A stretch of DNA of 64,000 nucleotides from Parelaphostrongylus tenuis (taxonomy: Eukaryota; Nematoda; Chromadorea; Rhabditida; Metastrongylidae): contig JAHQIW010004746.1 in the NCBI GenBank assembly GCA_019055375.1, forward strand, positions 62,001 to 126,000, given 5' to 3'. A program made the translations under genes and the position numbers. Below are positions 21,005 through 34,600 of the stretch, one piece after another. The notes beneath the pieces were generated by a model. It saw nothing but the letters and a program-made list of their open reading frames with translations, did not search any database and was not told the origin of the DNA. Position 1 is the first letter of the stretch. Each line of letters begins with the position of its first letter.

Positions 21005-21548
21005 CGTTAGGCGGCGACGAATGGAGAAACGACTCCTTTCGCTGGACTAGAGTCTCTCATAAGAGTGCTAGTAATCAGTCGAAAGCTTAAATCGCTGGAT
21101 ATTCTGCAGCACAGCTGCTTTCGAAGATCAACCTTTTATGACGTCGTAAAATACAAAGTAGAATTGTATTTCATATATGCCACACAATTTTGCTCTTGCC
21201 TCCCTAGAAACACGAAAAGCACGTTGACTTGTAGAGTAAATATTCTAATATCAAAGTCATACTTCCCATCAGGAATTCGTTCTGGCGGAGAAACAGTTTT
21301 AATTGAGTAGCAAAAATCGCACTTCACATGTGAGCTGCTTGGGCGCCATCGATCGATCGTCATGTTGAAATTGCGGGAAGTCCCCCCCCCCTGTCCCCCA
21401 CTTACATCCCAAGAATAAACCAAAAAATAGATGCTCGTCTACGTGAATCAATCGTATTTTTCCTGCTACACTGCAGAGATACGGTCTTTCCAGAAAATAG
21501 GCACAACTTTGGAATCGCTGAATCTTAACGCTATTGAATTATCACTAA
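21005..21548 (+). repeat. Dispersed 540-bp repeat (family D), copy 2
   Basis: Begins gttaggcggcgacgaatgga (compare the terminal repeat at 54956) and ends cggtctttccagaaaatagg...tatcactaatag, parallel to 7846-8385. It contains a run of ten C at about 21385. Confidence 0.5.
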
Positions 21549-21711
21549 TAGTATATAGGGAGAACTGCTTCTTGATGAAAAAGACTCTGGGAAAAATGAC
21601 TACGTAGCGCTGTAGCCAGAGATTTAGGCTTTTTAATAATTACTAGAAGTGCAATCGAAATTCTTTGTCCAGAGAGAGAGAGAAAGAGAGGTTAAAGACA
21701 TTTTTTTGTAG

Positions 21712-21915
21712 AAAGTGGACCGCCAGGTACCGTATGATCGCGTAAAAGAATTCACGGACCAAATGGTTAATCAGGTGCAACAATAGATGATTTTATTAGT
21801 GAACATCAGCAAATTGTAATGATAACGAGTTTAAGGTGTTCGCTCAAGCCAAACCAGGTGAAGAAATCGAGGTGAAAATCACAATCGACTTCGAAAACGC
21901 GCCCATGTATGAGAT
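21712..21915 (+). CDS. Candidate exons of an unidentified gene
   Basis: 21712-21774 (acceptor ttttgtag, donor CAG|gtgcaa) reads KVDRQVPYDRVKEFTDQMVN. A second stretch near 21821-21915 reads CNDNEFKVFAQAKPGEEIEV followed by KITIDFENAP. Both are protein-like and one could follow the other, but the phases do not match as drawn. The second is loosely reminiscent of a CUB-like strand; I do not assign a family. Confidence 0.3.
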
Positions 21916-23339
21916 TTCACCAATTTTATTTTAGCATTTTTTCCACGATAATTTCCAAATCCACCTATTTCCTTTTTGGTTTCGTTGGAAAAATAGGATA
22001 TTTAAAATAGGATATTATAAAAATTCTCCACTATTATTTGAAGCCATACAAGTTATTGAGTTGATGGAAGAATGCATGAAACTTCATTTATGTAAAATGT
22101 TCAGCACCAATCAAATCGTATAAAGGGCCTTTCGTCGAATACTCTATCCATCGAAGTATGTAACAATATGAGAAAGATCATCATATAATAAGAAGGAGGG
22201 ATAAATGAATGATATAATAGTGAGGGATAGCACTGCCAGTAAGTTTGGTAAAGAATTGGAAACGGAGAAGCACCCCGTTTTGACGCGATTCAAAATTACC
22301 TTCATGCGTGGATTTGTCCAAAACCAGCACACTGAAAGAGTTATCGGTTTGATTTGAACAAATGTTATGGCCGGTTTTGAATGACTACAGAGTTCATGTT
22401 GAGTACATCTATTACTTGGTTAGCTTAAGATGCTTTATGAGCACATTTTCTGTGCAGAAAGAACGGACTTGGCTAGAGTCGGACAAGATTACAACATCCT
22501 ACCAAGAGTTTTAAAGTGCAGATTCCAGGACCGACTTTCCAAGCAACACTTCCAAAATATGGGAAAGTTCAAGGAGACAAAACGAACTCATGATCATCTA
22601 CTAAAACACTATCGCCTAGGTGTTCCTGACAAATCTGCTATTCAAAACAATTTTGGTAAACCTGAACACATTGCTTGACTTCAACCTCTCGCGAAGAATA
22701 TCGAAAGTTAAGTGCTTGTTGGAATATTAATGCTTGTTGGGAATGGATGCATGATGATTTAATTACAATCACGGAAAGAACACATTTTTCGGATTCGCTA
22801 AGCTATGTGTGCCCAAACTCAGTGTTAACTGACACCGAAAATGAGTAAGCTGAGGTGTGTTGAAGATGAAAACGTCAAAGTTATCAACTTCGCCTTCAGT
22901 TTTGCGCATGCTATAAGTGTGAAATGCGTCAAGTAACCCACTTAATGAATGTCAATGCAGATAGAGCTGTTTGGCTTGCGGTCAAAAAGAGGAAATGAAG
23001 TCAATGTCTCAAACAATAGCGAAGGCATTTTGATTCCTATATCCAATATTGATTCCCTAGTTACAAATGAAGTACAAGTAATTGCAACAAGATGATACTG
23101 GAATGTTCGAGGAAGATCTCACTAAAACTAAGGTCAACAACTGGGCAGCACTTGACCCATGTGAAGAAATAAATCATTTGTGGGCAGGAACGAACTACCT
23201 GGCTCAATCCAAACGCGAGTTCAGAATATGGACTTGCGGACTTTGTTATTCATAGATTTCCTCATATGCTTTGTATGGACATTTTTGCATGCATTCATAG
23301 ATGTGATAATTGCAAAGATTTTGCACGTGACCAAAACAC

Positions 23340-23475
23340 TTAATTAAGTGAATGCATATGTAGCCAGAAATCTCAGCTCTGGAATGGTTACTAGCACTCC
23401 TATGGAAAGTCTCTCTCCAGCGAATGGGATCGGTTTTTCATTTGTCCCCTTATAACCGAAACGAACCAAAAATCG
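23340..23475 (-). repeat. Family D end fragment
   Basis: On the minus strand it reads acaaatgaaaaaccgatccc, attcgctggagagagacttt, ccataggagtgctagtaacc, the same start as 7846 and 21005. Confidence 0.5.
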
Positions 23476-23667
23476 ATTCAACCTCCCACGATTACTGTGC
23501 AAAAGACTAAGGCATCCGATTTAAGCTGCAAATCTAAAGGCTATCGTAGATCGTGGGTGCAAAAAATAAACCGTGTTCCAGTGCAGCGCTCGAATTCCCA
23601 TAATATATGGAAGCGATTTATAAATATTGAAATTATTTCTAACGAAGTGTTCTTTTCTTTGATTAGA

Positions 23668-24890
23668 ACTTGCACGTGGTTGTTACTCCTTTTTCCTCAA
23701 TGTTTGATGGGTAACATTTTTGCAGCAACGCCTTCTTCAGGGCCTAGGGGTCATATCATGCCATATCTGATTACTACGATATTATTTCGTGCGCATCAAG
23801 ATTCCAAAAGAAAAGAAATTAGCAATGTAGTCATTCTGGAAAACCTTACCTTATTCACAGTTATATGAGAGAGGTCACTGGACTTCTTATGTTCAGGCAT
23901 TCTCCCTTCCTATTCATTTCTGGTCTTTTGCGGCTCATTCAAAGCTTCAAGGGTTTTTCGCGCTGATGTTTTCGATTCTTGTCCTAGGATTCTTACTGCC
24001 ACATCAGAGTCCATGTATTTATGTTTTTCTACTCTGCGCTCCTTCATTGGCTTACTTGTTTGGTTATTGGCGTTGCCATCGGTCACGTTGCCAATTGGTT
24101 TCGAACCGCTTGCACGACCATCTGTGTAAGACTGACAATTGTGTAGTATGCTCTAATGTTAGAGAAGGCGATTGCATGAATTCACGTTAATATATTTGAT
24201 CTCTTGCACAGAATGTGGTGAGAATACATTGGCTAGACAGGAAAACCACTTTGGATTCGCATCAAAGAACACTTAGATGGAAAAGCCAACAGCTCTGGCC
24301 ATGCAAATAAGCCTATAGGGGCGCACAGAGTAGAAAAACATAACGATGTGGACTTTTTTCAAAAAGAATGTTTAAAGCCTAAGCTGTATAACATTCTTTT
24401 TGAAATTATTTAGAATGTTTATTGCGAGGTTTCAGAAACAGTCGATGCCATGGATGTGGATTTTGATGTGGTACTGAGAATCCTGGGGCAGGATTCAAAA
24501 ACATCAGCGCAAAAACCCTTGTAATCTTTTGGATAGACCGCAAAAGACCAGAACGAATAGAAGGGGAGAATGCCTGAACATAAAAAGTAATATGGCACCT
24601 TATCTCAGATTTATCTCCCAATCTGACTATGGTTCATTTTTCAAAGCGTGTCACACAAGACCGGTGACCTCTCTCATATAACTGTAAATAAGGTGGGATT
24701 TTTCACATTGACTGGAATGTGCTTTCTTTTCTATTGGATTTTTGATGCATACGAAGTATTATCCAAGTAATCAACTGTGGTATGATGTGTACGTCTAGGC
24801 TTTGGAGAAGGCGTTGCCGCAGAAACATTATCTATCAAATTTTGAGGAAAAAAGTATCAACCTTGTGCAAGTTTTAAATAAAATGAAGGA
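23668..24890 (+). mobile_element. Penelope-like element remnant with inverted partial copy
   Basis: On the + strand, about 24090-24330 encodes a C-terminal GIY-YIG-type region: CKTDNCVVCSNVREGDCMNS, then LIYLISCTECGENTLARQ, then PIGAHRVEKHNDVDF. It continues at about 24450-24580 (DVDFDVVLRILGQDSKTSAQ). The left arm, 23668-24035, holds the same 3' sequence on the minus strand (TSDVAVRILGQESKTSARKT-like reading), and the outer ends pair (cttgcacgtggttgttactc with cttgcacaaggttgatactt). This class couples a reverse transcriptase to a GIY-YIG nuclease and often leaves inverted partial copies. No RT domain remains here. Confidence 0.75.
24080..24340 (+). pseudogene. GIY-YIG endonuclease remnant
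   Basis: Conserved CxxC-rich lead, the (V/I)YLI(S)CTECGE motif and the GAHR...KH block are visible. The YIGET segment is degraded and a TAG interrupts at about 24273. It belongs to the Penelope-like element around it. Confidence 0.7.
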
Positions 24891-24894
24891 CAGT

Positions 24895-27680
24895 TCGTAA
24901 GAAAGTTTACATTTTTTAGTCAAGCCGAGGTTTAAAAGTAATTGGACTTTTGAGCTAATTTCAAAATATATTGAAATAAAGAAGAACAGAGGGTATCATT
25001 TGCTATGGCGTCCTGATCCAGTCGGTCCACCAATCGTGGAAAAGGTTTCCATTGTAGAAAATTTCCACCACTTGACTACAAACTTCTTTCCATACTCAAG
25101 CTGCCTATGAAAATTGAAATACGGATCGGTGAATGCCCAAGTTCGATCACCAGACTGCAAAAAGAGCAGCGATGATCATGAAGGAAGAAAGCATTGTCTA
25201 TGACCAGCGACACTCGCGATCATTACAATATGTGACGGCCGCAAGAAGATGAGACTACTGAGAACAGTACTTAGTGGGTGCGGCCTGCGAGGGTAAAGTA
25301 AAGATTTTGATATCTCATTTGTTATTTCTAGTGTAAAAACACCATCGTATGCAACAATAAACTGTAAAACTGCTCGTCCTGGTGTGACAGATCATCCATT
25401 TTTTCAGTTGTTTACTATGTGCTGTTCAGGTATAAAACAAGGGAGGAAAAGTTCGAACTTGTGAGAAAACTCAATCAGATTGAGAGCAGGTTCATGCCGA
25501 AATAATTGCTTGCCGAAAGTTTGTATAATATATCGATGCACCTTTCATCATCACTAAGCAACAACTTCATGATGCTGTACTTTAGGAACATTTTTAATAA
25601 AAAATTTTATTGACTTTTTCGCACTGGTGTTGAATATACTTTGAAAAGGAGAACTAGTCGTCACCACATAACTGCCCGAAGAATGGATGTTGTGCAAAAG
25701 TTTCCTACTGCACATAGTAACTTTTTTGTTAACCCTAAACATTTGCATGAATAATGCATTGACGACAAAGATGCAAGTCAGTACCACTCCATGAGCGTTA
25801 GTTGATCAGAATGTGAACAAATTCTACCCAGAACTTCGGCACTAAGCAAGACTGTGCCACATCATCATTAGGTCACCACAGAAATGCTGTTAAGCATTAT
25901 ATAGTAGTGAATATCATTGTAGGTAGATATGGCAAAACAGACGCAGAGATCAAGTATTTTCTGAAGAGGTTTTCTCAGAGGTTCATGTCAAATCCACCGA
26001 CCGTTCTCTTCGATGGTTGTGAGTGTTGGACGGTTTGACAGTAAGCAATGACGTCTCCGCCCTATTTGGATAAATTAATAATAATCATGATAAAAAATTC
26101 ACATAAACACGTGGATCTTACCTTTCTTCGTGAATTGTTTCATGGAACTGACACCAGACTGTGTTCATCACTTACTTCCTTTTATAAAACCTCCCTTCCA
26201 AAACGTGCCAGATAAGATGGAGCGATTGTCACGCAGACGCTTTTGTGATGAATTATTCACCAGCATTATGAGACAAGAAATGTCAGTAGTGGATGTTTAA
26301 TTAGCGCGGCAATCAAAACAATCTAGCATATTAGTTGAAACCCGGTCTTTCGCCATTAGGGATGGTATGGTCGCGGCTTCGGCATTAGAGCTGGGCGGAT
26401 CGACAAGTCACCGCCTGCGCTAGGCTCACTTGTTTGGTCAGTTATCGCTACGCATCCGGTCTGCTACCAATGATCATCTACTCGCTTCTTATCCCTTACA
26501 CTTTTCATTTGATCAATGCTATACCCTTGCCGAATGGACAACTCGGTGAGTGGACTGATGCCATTTGCCCGCGTTTAGGGGCAACCAAAAGAGCTGTCGA
26601 TTTCTAGGATTTGGAAGGGCTTCGAATAATTGACGAGTCAGAGCGATAAACAACAGATTTTGATGTCTTGAAAATGCTTAGAGCTCCAAAAAAATTTCTT
26701 AATTTTCTCATACTTTGGAGTTTGCCCTAACTCCTTCAACAACTATATCGGTATTAGAAAAATCTGTGCAGAAATATTTTATTTTCTTTGATGGAGATGA
26801 ACTCTCTGCTACCATAAGTTTTGCATCATTGTGTGACTGGAATGTCACTAATCCTGAAGACTTCTGTGTTGAGCATAATTGAGTGTTTTGTAGGACTTCT
26901 TCTACGCGATCTGCCCACCCAGCTTCCACTATTAAATAATTAGATTAACCATATTCGCCTATGGTCATAGCGGCGAATAAGAATGGTGTTTTTACAACTT
27001 TGACAACAGTTATGCTAGTAACAGCACGTAGAAGCAATGTATTGTTAAGGATTTGAAAAAAATAGACAAGAACAACACCACCTTTCAAAAAATTACAGAC
27101 ATAGCGCAGTTTATATTCTTTATATGTGCTCGTGCTACTATGTTACATCGTACTCTTATATCCTACTAGATAACTAGAAAAAGTTTACTTTTGCTGAATA
27201 GAAACCTTAAGCAAAATGTTGGTTAGAGTTGTACATGCATTGTCCACATTTGCAAAAACTACTGGTGTTAATTATAACGTGCGTCAGAAGATGTCTTAAA
27301 CGTCATTTTAAAGATACGTCAATCTTAAACTCTGTTGTAAAATTGCTGCGGTTCATCCGAATAATCATCGGAACATTATAAAAGGCAGTGAGTTAATTGA
27401 TGCTTGAAGTTGTGTGACTTTTTTTCAATAAATTTTTTTCACAGTGTCTTACTTAAGAGCTGGCCAGCGTTTCACTAAGACAAAAGCTGTGTGATATGTG
27501 AAAAAATGGCATACTTCACTTTGCCTCACTTGCACACGTCTCGACTATAAAGTTAACTCAATCGCCAGCATCAAAATCTCTATTCTGTCGCACGACACAG
27601 CTGCTCAATAGACGTCTCTTGCACGATAACGTGAAGAGCGTTGCAGTTTTCGTATTAGGCCATTGATCTATGTGTTTGAC
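24895..27680. other. Intergenic, no gene assigned
   Basis: AT-rich. Short protein-like stretches were seen (for example near 24963-25095 and 26340-26600) but none has a matching frame, splice context or recognised family. Confidence 0.4.
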
Positions 27681-27689
27681 CTGTTGGCT

Positions 27690-28310
27690 TCCATTGACCC
27701 AACCTCTGTGTGTCTAGCTTTTAGACTGGACTGTCTGCTCCACCTTTCCTGCCACTCTAACCTCCGCGTGAGAACGCATTGAATGTATTATCGTATTATT
27801 TCAACTGTATTATTGTTGTTCCTACTTTTATATTACAACATAATATAATTACATATAAGATACGATAAGGAAATAAAAGCAATGGTACCACTAAGTAATG
27901 CAATAGTTCATCTAATGAGCTGCTTGAGGTGATTGAAGTGGTTCATAGGTCATGGCTCACCAAGCCATCCATCTCTACGGAGTCGGCAAATTGATACCAG
28001 ATTGGTCTCAGACTGTCTGGGCAGATATGCAGCATTGACTAGGTACAGCGACAGGTCACCGCGAAGTCACTGTAAAGATCAGATATGCCTTTAATCACCT
28101 TAAACGAAATTAAAAATTAAAAACGAATGCAATTATGCGTCCCTCAGGGATTGATCAACGCCAAGAGCTTCATCCTTTATCCTTTCATATTCAATTCGTT
28201 CCCACGCTGGACGCTAGAGTCGTGGAGGACGTAGAACAGATAGTCCAACCTTGCCAGTTAGACACACATGGGGTTGGGTCAGTGGAAGCCAAAGGGTTAA
28301 GTATTTCTGA
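27690..28310. repeat. Inverted repeat around a family B SINE
   Basis: tggcttccattgacccaacc (about 27689-27710) and its complement ggttgggtcagtggaagcca (about 28272-28293) face each other, with pairing extending to gtgtgtcta/tagacacac. The interior at 27945-28175 carries family B blocks. Confidence 0.5.
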
Positions 28311-28546
28311 AGTGGTGGTAAGGCTGTGCCATATGACTACACCTATATGCACACCTGGATTTAGAAGTAGAACTTATTCTCAGTTACGATACCGAGAGTC
28401 AGACGTTAGCTGTACATCGTGGCTTCGTACCTACTAGTCTTACATCCACTTCAGAGAAGTGACGATCATGGAAGGAGAAGATGAACTTCAAGCTACTAAG
28501 CTCAATGATCAATTCTTCATTGCATGCATTTCTTTACTCATTTTAG

Positions 28547-28615
28547 GCACTGCCGAAGTCGAATGTGGGGACACGACAATTGAAGTAGTATTCTTGACTG
28601 AAGCAACATTTCAAG
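28547..28615 (+). CDS. ZP gene exon: first ZP-N cysteine
   Basis: Acceptor ttttag, donor CAAG|gtaagc. It reads TAEVECGDTTIEVVFLTEAT, the usual start of nematode ZP domains (xVxCGxxxIxV). It enters in phase 1, so an upstream exon with the signal peptide is required. Confidence 0.75.
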
Positions 28616-31600
28616 GTAAGCATAAATTTGTATTGGAATTGGAATTGCATTTCTAAACATACTCGCTTTAATTTCTTTAATAATAATAGTATTTGGTATG
28701 ATATGTCTCGCATTATACCTTTATTTCGAGTGCTTTATTAAGACCACGCTCAAATTTTAATAGATCCTTTCATTATTATTTGAGATATAATATAAATAAA
28801 TCGAGTGCGCAAACACTCTGTGTTAGGTGAAAATTTCGCCTGACATAGAATGTAAAACGTTCATCTTCGATGACTCTCTGTAAGGGAGTAAGATCTCCTT
28901 AGAGAATTGACTATAGCAATATCAAAAGAGACGGGTTCTACCAGACTGACGAGTCTGTAGGGACGAATCACGTGTATCGGGCTGTACAAAAGCTCCAACC
29001 AGACCACATGACAAGTTGGCTCGATTCAATAATGAAAGGATGTCTTGCATTGTTTTAAGAAAAGCGCTTATGACCCAATGCTTAGAGGTACTCTGCGTTA
29101 CACATCGAATTCGATCCCGCACTCATGACTCATCAAACCTTCCATTCTTCCAGTATCGATATGGTACCAAACTTGTCTGAAAGGATAGCACACTTACTGT
29201 TATATCGATAGGCCACTGCGAGCCATTGTATAAGCCAAAAATGCATTCAGTCACCTTTTACGCTTGGGGTTGGTAGGCGCCAAGAACTTCATCCTTTATC
29301 CTTTATTGTTAAAAAACTCCCCTCCACTTATTTATCAGTTATGTCGCAATTAGGAAGGATTTTCGTCATTGGCCATGCGAATGACTCAAGGTGCTCATCG
29401 CGAGACATTGGACGACGTACCACATCGATCATCATTAACAAAAACGAATGCGGAGTAGTTACAACCAGATCTGTAAGTAATCGATAACTATTCGGTCATA
29501 ATTTTCTCATTCACGTTGATCGGTAATTCCTATGCATTATGGAATCATAATTACAATTTCGATTGCTTCTTGTCGATAAATAGTTCCTCTGCATTACATA
29601 ACCATAATCGACCAGTACGGAAGAATTCTTACAGGTAAATCCACCCGGATTGTTCTCAAACGTTAAAGTTATGATCTCATTTCACAACGATTTTATAACG
29701 AAAGTCGATCGGGTGAGTAGCTCGTATTCTTGTTTCTTTCTCTCTTGTGAATTTACAAAGTGTACCATCGTTTTTGTAGTAGAGTTGGATTTGCGAAATA
29801 ATACAGGCTCACGGATATATACAAAGTACTTCATGCCATCACGTTGTTTTTATTTCAGCTATTTCTTATTGAGTAGTTTAAATTTTGGAGGAGTCTGTCT
29901 ACATTTTTCTTTTTTCTCAGGAGTAAATTTCATACCTCCATGTCTCGCGGCTCTCAATGAAGTTCATTAGACGATATCTATCAAGATCATGTAATATGTT
30001 AATGAGGTCTATATATAACTATTATTTAACACTAGGATTATGGAGAAAGAAAGTAGCCTTTCGTGATGAAAACAAACGCAAATTACGATTGTTCATTGCA
30101 ACGTTTCTACCGCATTGAAGAAAATTCTTTCATGTCCAGAGCAGTATATAAGTTCATGATGATTCCGAGTTTTGACAATTACTGAGCCAAGTAAAGAGCT
30201 CTATCAATTTTTTATCGAGTTGAGTTACTGCTCGGAAATGAGTGCAACCATCGTACTACCCAAACCACACGCGTTATGGAAATAGCTCGGAATATGCACC
30301 ATAGCAAAAATTTTTCATAGTGTTTTCATCTACTTCTTACACGATCTGCCCACAAATGATGATCTGAACCAACATAGTTAAACCTTTACAGAGATAACCA
30401 TTGAATTAGCGACGCATAGCTGCGTCATTGTTGCAGCTGATGTTTATATCCGGAATTTATACGATTTTGCTCTATAGCCCAATAAGCTTGCCAATTATGC
30501 ACAACACTTTCCTATACTTAAAAGTCGGGACATATCGCTTATAGAGTTGGCCTAAGTGGTAAGTGATTGCTTGAACCACTAGACAATTGTGACAGTAACC
30601 AGTTTGGCATATAGTCGACGACTGATTGAGCAGAGCCAACAAATAAACATTAGCTACTCAATAGGACAGAGTCAAGCCTGTTACATTCAACATTGGCAAG
30701 GGGCCTGCGCACTTAGTAACATTGTATCATTACTAGTACTTATAGTAGTGCATAATGAAACTGTTTACATTTTTCTTTGTTGAAGAATTTTGAAAGGCAC
30801 AAAGAGGCTCTAGAAAATTCCAACAATATCGCAAGACTTACAAACATAACCGCCTCCACTAGAATTAAAAATCAATGTAGAAAAGATGCTCAGCGAGAAG
30901 TAGCTGATTCAGAGATTAGTTAACTTTTTCGAAATAGTTCTAGGACAATAGTCTCAGCAGGTTTTGGGAAAGAAATACGTCCAAAAATTTCGAAAGAATT
31001 GTTATATACGTAGTCAAATAATTATGGTTGATGTCAATACATTCATGAAGCAATAATATTGAATAAATACATATGCATGACGTTGGCTACTTGTTTTTAC
31101 TTCTTTCTTTTCTTTCTTTTACTTTCTTTTCTATATACGCGATACATAAATGGTGTATTTAGTAATATTTGCTTTGCTGAGCTTGATAGAACGTTTCAAA
31201 CGAATTGTTTGTCCACAAAGATTATTCTCTGTATACCCATCTACTGATCGTTATTCCACGCTGCCAAAATCGGCTCGTATTCCTTCTTTCATACAAGAGT
31301 TCTATTACATATGTGATCCTAAGATATTTGGTTCTGGCAACCGCTTTCGTCTTGATGAATTGAATTTGTCAGATTCTTCTGACCACGTGGATTCTGGTGG
31401 CATTATTATGTAAATTATGCGGGATTTTCATGAGTTACGAAACTAACTTATGGTTGTTAACGGGTGCGATAGCCGTTAGCATCAAGCACAACTGAAAGAA
31501 TCTAGAGATAATGATTTTAATTGTTTGACTCACTAATGTCGGTAGATATTGTTCACAAGCTATTCTTTGAAGGGTTACGAAATTAGCTGCTTCTACATGC

Positions 31601-34600
31601 AGGGCGACAAGACGGTCACGTATCCGATTACGGTAGCAACACAGGTATGCAAGCAATTTGTTGCAATTGTATGAATACTCTGAAGTAAACTCAATGATGT
31701 AGAGTGAGTTGCAAAAGCGTTCGCGTTAGCCGGGATTCGAACCCAGATCTTACTCTTTCCAGGAGCATGTGCTATTATTGAAACCCAACATCTGTCAAAA
31801 TAAGTGAGCTCAATGTCGACAATGACTGCCTCGCCACACTGTAGACGGTTGGCTGTTGACAGATAACGCGTTGTAGGGTAGAAAGAATGTAGTGCAAAAC
31901 GAACGTCGGTGGTACAACGGTTTAGCACATGCTTCCGGAAAGAGTAAGATCTGGGTTCGAATCCCGGCTGACGCAAACGTTTTGGCACACCACTCTACAT
32001 TATTGGGTTTATTGTCACATCATAACATCGCAATAGGCGGTCAAATAAAATAATTTCCACTTGATTACGCTGAAGTAACATGGAATATGTGCATTGACTG
32101 CTAAGGTCACTTGACGAGTATGCGACAGGATTTGTCTAATGATGAAAATCGATAATTTGCAGTCTGTCGCCAGCTTCACTGAACTAGCCCAAATGCCCCG
32201 ATGTCGTTATGAGGTGATTGACCCACAAACAAAGGATACTGCTGATGTGGTAACCGTTGGAAGCAAACTCCTTCATCGGTGGATTTGCGAAAGCACAACT
32301 CCCGGTGAGACATGATGATTTTGATGAATCGTCATAGAAAGTCAAAGAGAATGCAAACATGGCTTTTTCTACAAAGGCGAAAGAAGTTCACTAAATATGC
32401 TGCCCTTTAGGTGGCGCTATTATTGAAGGATGTTGAAGCAGTAGTACCCGCATTTGTTCATAAATTTGGTAACCAACCTATTTTCGTTCGGCATTTAAGC
32501 ATAGGAGACTTGATGAAGTTGAGGTTACATAAAAATGTAGAGTCATTATAACGCAGTGGTCTAATCAGACAGTGCATGTGGCTGATGATTCGAACTTATG
32601 CATCGGTCAAACTAAGCTCTGCTGCTAACAAGTAAGCAATCTCCTTCTGAAAACTAAAGAGGTCTACTTTCTATAAGGATAAAGCTCCTACAGCTTGCTG
32701 TTTGTTACATTTTTTGATTTTTACTGCTCGCCTTGATCATGTTGTTATTCATTCACTACGTATAGATCTTTGGTGTATGACCGTACATTCGTGCCATGTT
32801 GAAGACGATGCCGGAACAACGTTCTTGATACTGGATGAGAAAGGGTAACTTAGAAAATTTCAATTTTTTTTGAAATTCCAATCACTCCACCTGACAATAT
32901 CTTGAAGTTCTAACCAAGGTCTCAAAAAAGTCGAATAAAGGTTTTGTTACATAAGTTCTATAGCAGCCGTAAATCATACACTCGACAATAATCACTTCCA
33001 TGGGAATACAACATCAAGTGATTTATCATTTCACTAGACGTAGAGGATACTTCTTCGAGGACGATCACTAATCGCCCGAGCTCCAGTAATCTTGCGCACC
33101 GCTTCCCTAACATTTTTCACACAAGCAATTCGTGTATGAGTTGCAAGCGAATTTCTTGACAAGACAGCTCCAGCATAGTAGTATAGACAAGACATAGACC
33201 AAAACGTTCGTAAAAAATAAGCGTTTGAATGATATCAAAATCATGCAGTCTCAATTACTTTTGGTCAATAAATTTGGTGGTTGTTGCTCTAGTGCCAAAA
33301 CTTATAAAACGATCTTTCATTAGTAGGGTTAAGCATTCAAATGACATGTGGTACTGATGAGGTTTGCGAGGAAGCCAAAACGTACGTTTACCCCTAGAGA
33401 TGCCGTACCAGACCTCTGAAAGGCTTAGAACGTTCCATCACACTATATATTACATTTTTGAGCGAGGTTTCAAAAAATTCGAGTAAAAGGCATTATTACA
33501 GAATAGTCATAAATCGAGGAAGCATTGCGAATATTCATAGAAAATTCTTATCCTTTGGCTTGGTATAGACGGATGAGAGTGGTAATCCATTTCAGTAATT
33601 AGAGTTAACGTTGCACACGTCAAACTACATTGTCATCAAGAGATCTTTGAAAACTAAGAAGCGAAGAGATTGATCTGCTTATTTGCTAAACATAACTTGT
33701 AACTGTGCCTCACATTTCACTAGTTTTTATCTTTGTTCGCTAAATTGTAAACTTTCATTTTATATTCTGACAGTCTTGCTAGTGTGATGCAGAATTATTG
33801 GCGGTTTTAGACCGTGAATTTTCAGATGATTGTAGCTAAGCTCAAACACATTTTTCATTTATTGAAATAAGCACCATTACAATAGGCACTGAGAGAAAGT
33901 TTGTTCATTTCTATAGCGCAGAGTCGATGCCTCGCGATTCGTCAACTCTTGTAAAGCACTTTCTGGATTCATTCGGATGTGGAAGCATTTTTCCTTAAGA
34001 AATTGTCGAGATACTTAAAGAAGTGGTTGACGATGGGCTAGAGGTTTGGCAATTATGAATGATGAGACAAAACATCGTAGCACACTTTGATCAACTTTGG
34101 GTTGTTTTCTGCGGCATATGGTTGTTGCCTGGCTACCTCTGTATCACCTGTCGTCCCGTTGATCGTCGAGTGACTCGAGCGGGTACCAGCAACACTTTCA
34201 TTTTTCCCTATCACATGCAAGAATAGCCCAATGGGTCCTCCTCGCTCAAGGCATTCGTTGAGCATACATATCTTTCTTCTATGCTTTTCGTCAAGAAACT
34301 GAATCATTGAGTCGGTGGTCTTCTTGTAGAGTGCTTGATGTCTTAAGAAATCGTCGGTAATGGCTCTCGTCCATCGGTTGTCGTTGAAGCGCATCACGTG
34401 TCCGGCCCACCTTATTTCGGTATCCTGGCGTGTATAACGGCGTTTTGATCTCCGATCGTTGACGTAGGTGGGAACATCGGATCCTTTTCATTTGCGAGAT
34501 AAGGGCACTCCTAGTATCGACCTTTCGACTGCGCGTTCAATAACGCCAAGTGATTTGCACCGACCTTTTTCACCTTTCCAATTAATTCAAATGGCAAACT

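Noticed and set aside
21375..21400. Run of C bases as a regulatory G-quadruplex
   Set aside because: A single homopolymer-like run within a repeat copy; no four-tract arrangement.
24963..25095. Open stretch with WRPDPVGPPIVEKV, loosely like a ligand-gated channel
   Set aside because: The resemblance is a few residues only, it stops quickly and no neighbouring exon fits.
31920..31990. Possible tRNA gene (A-box and B-box, acceptor-like ends)
   Set aside because: The anticodon arm does not fold, acceptor pairing is imperfect, and the sequence recurs as arms of foldback repeats, so it is SINE-derived.
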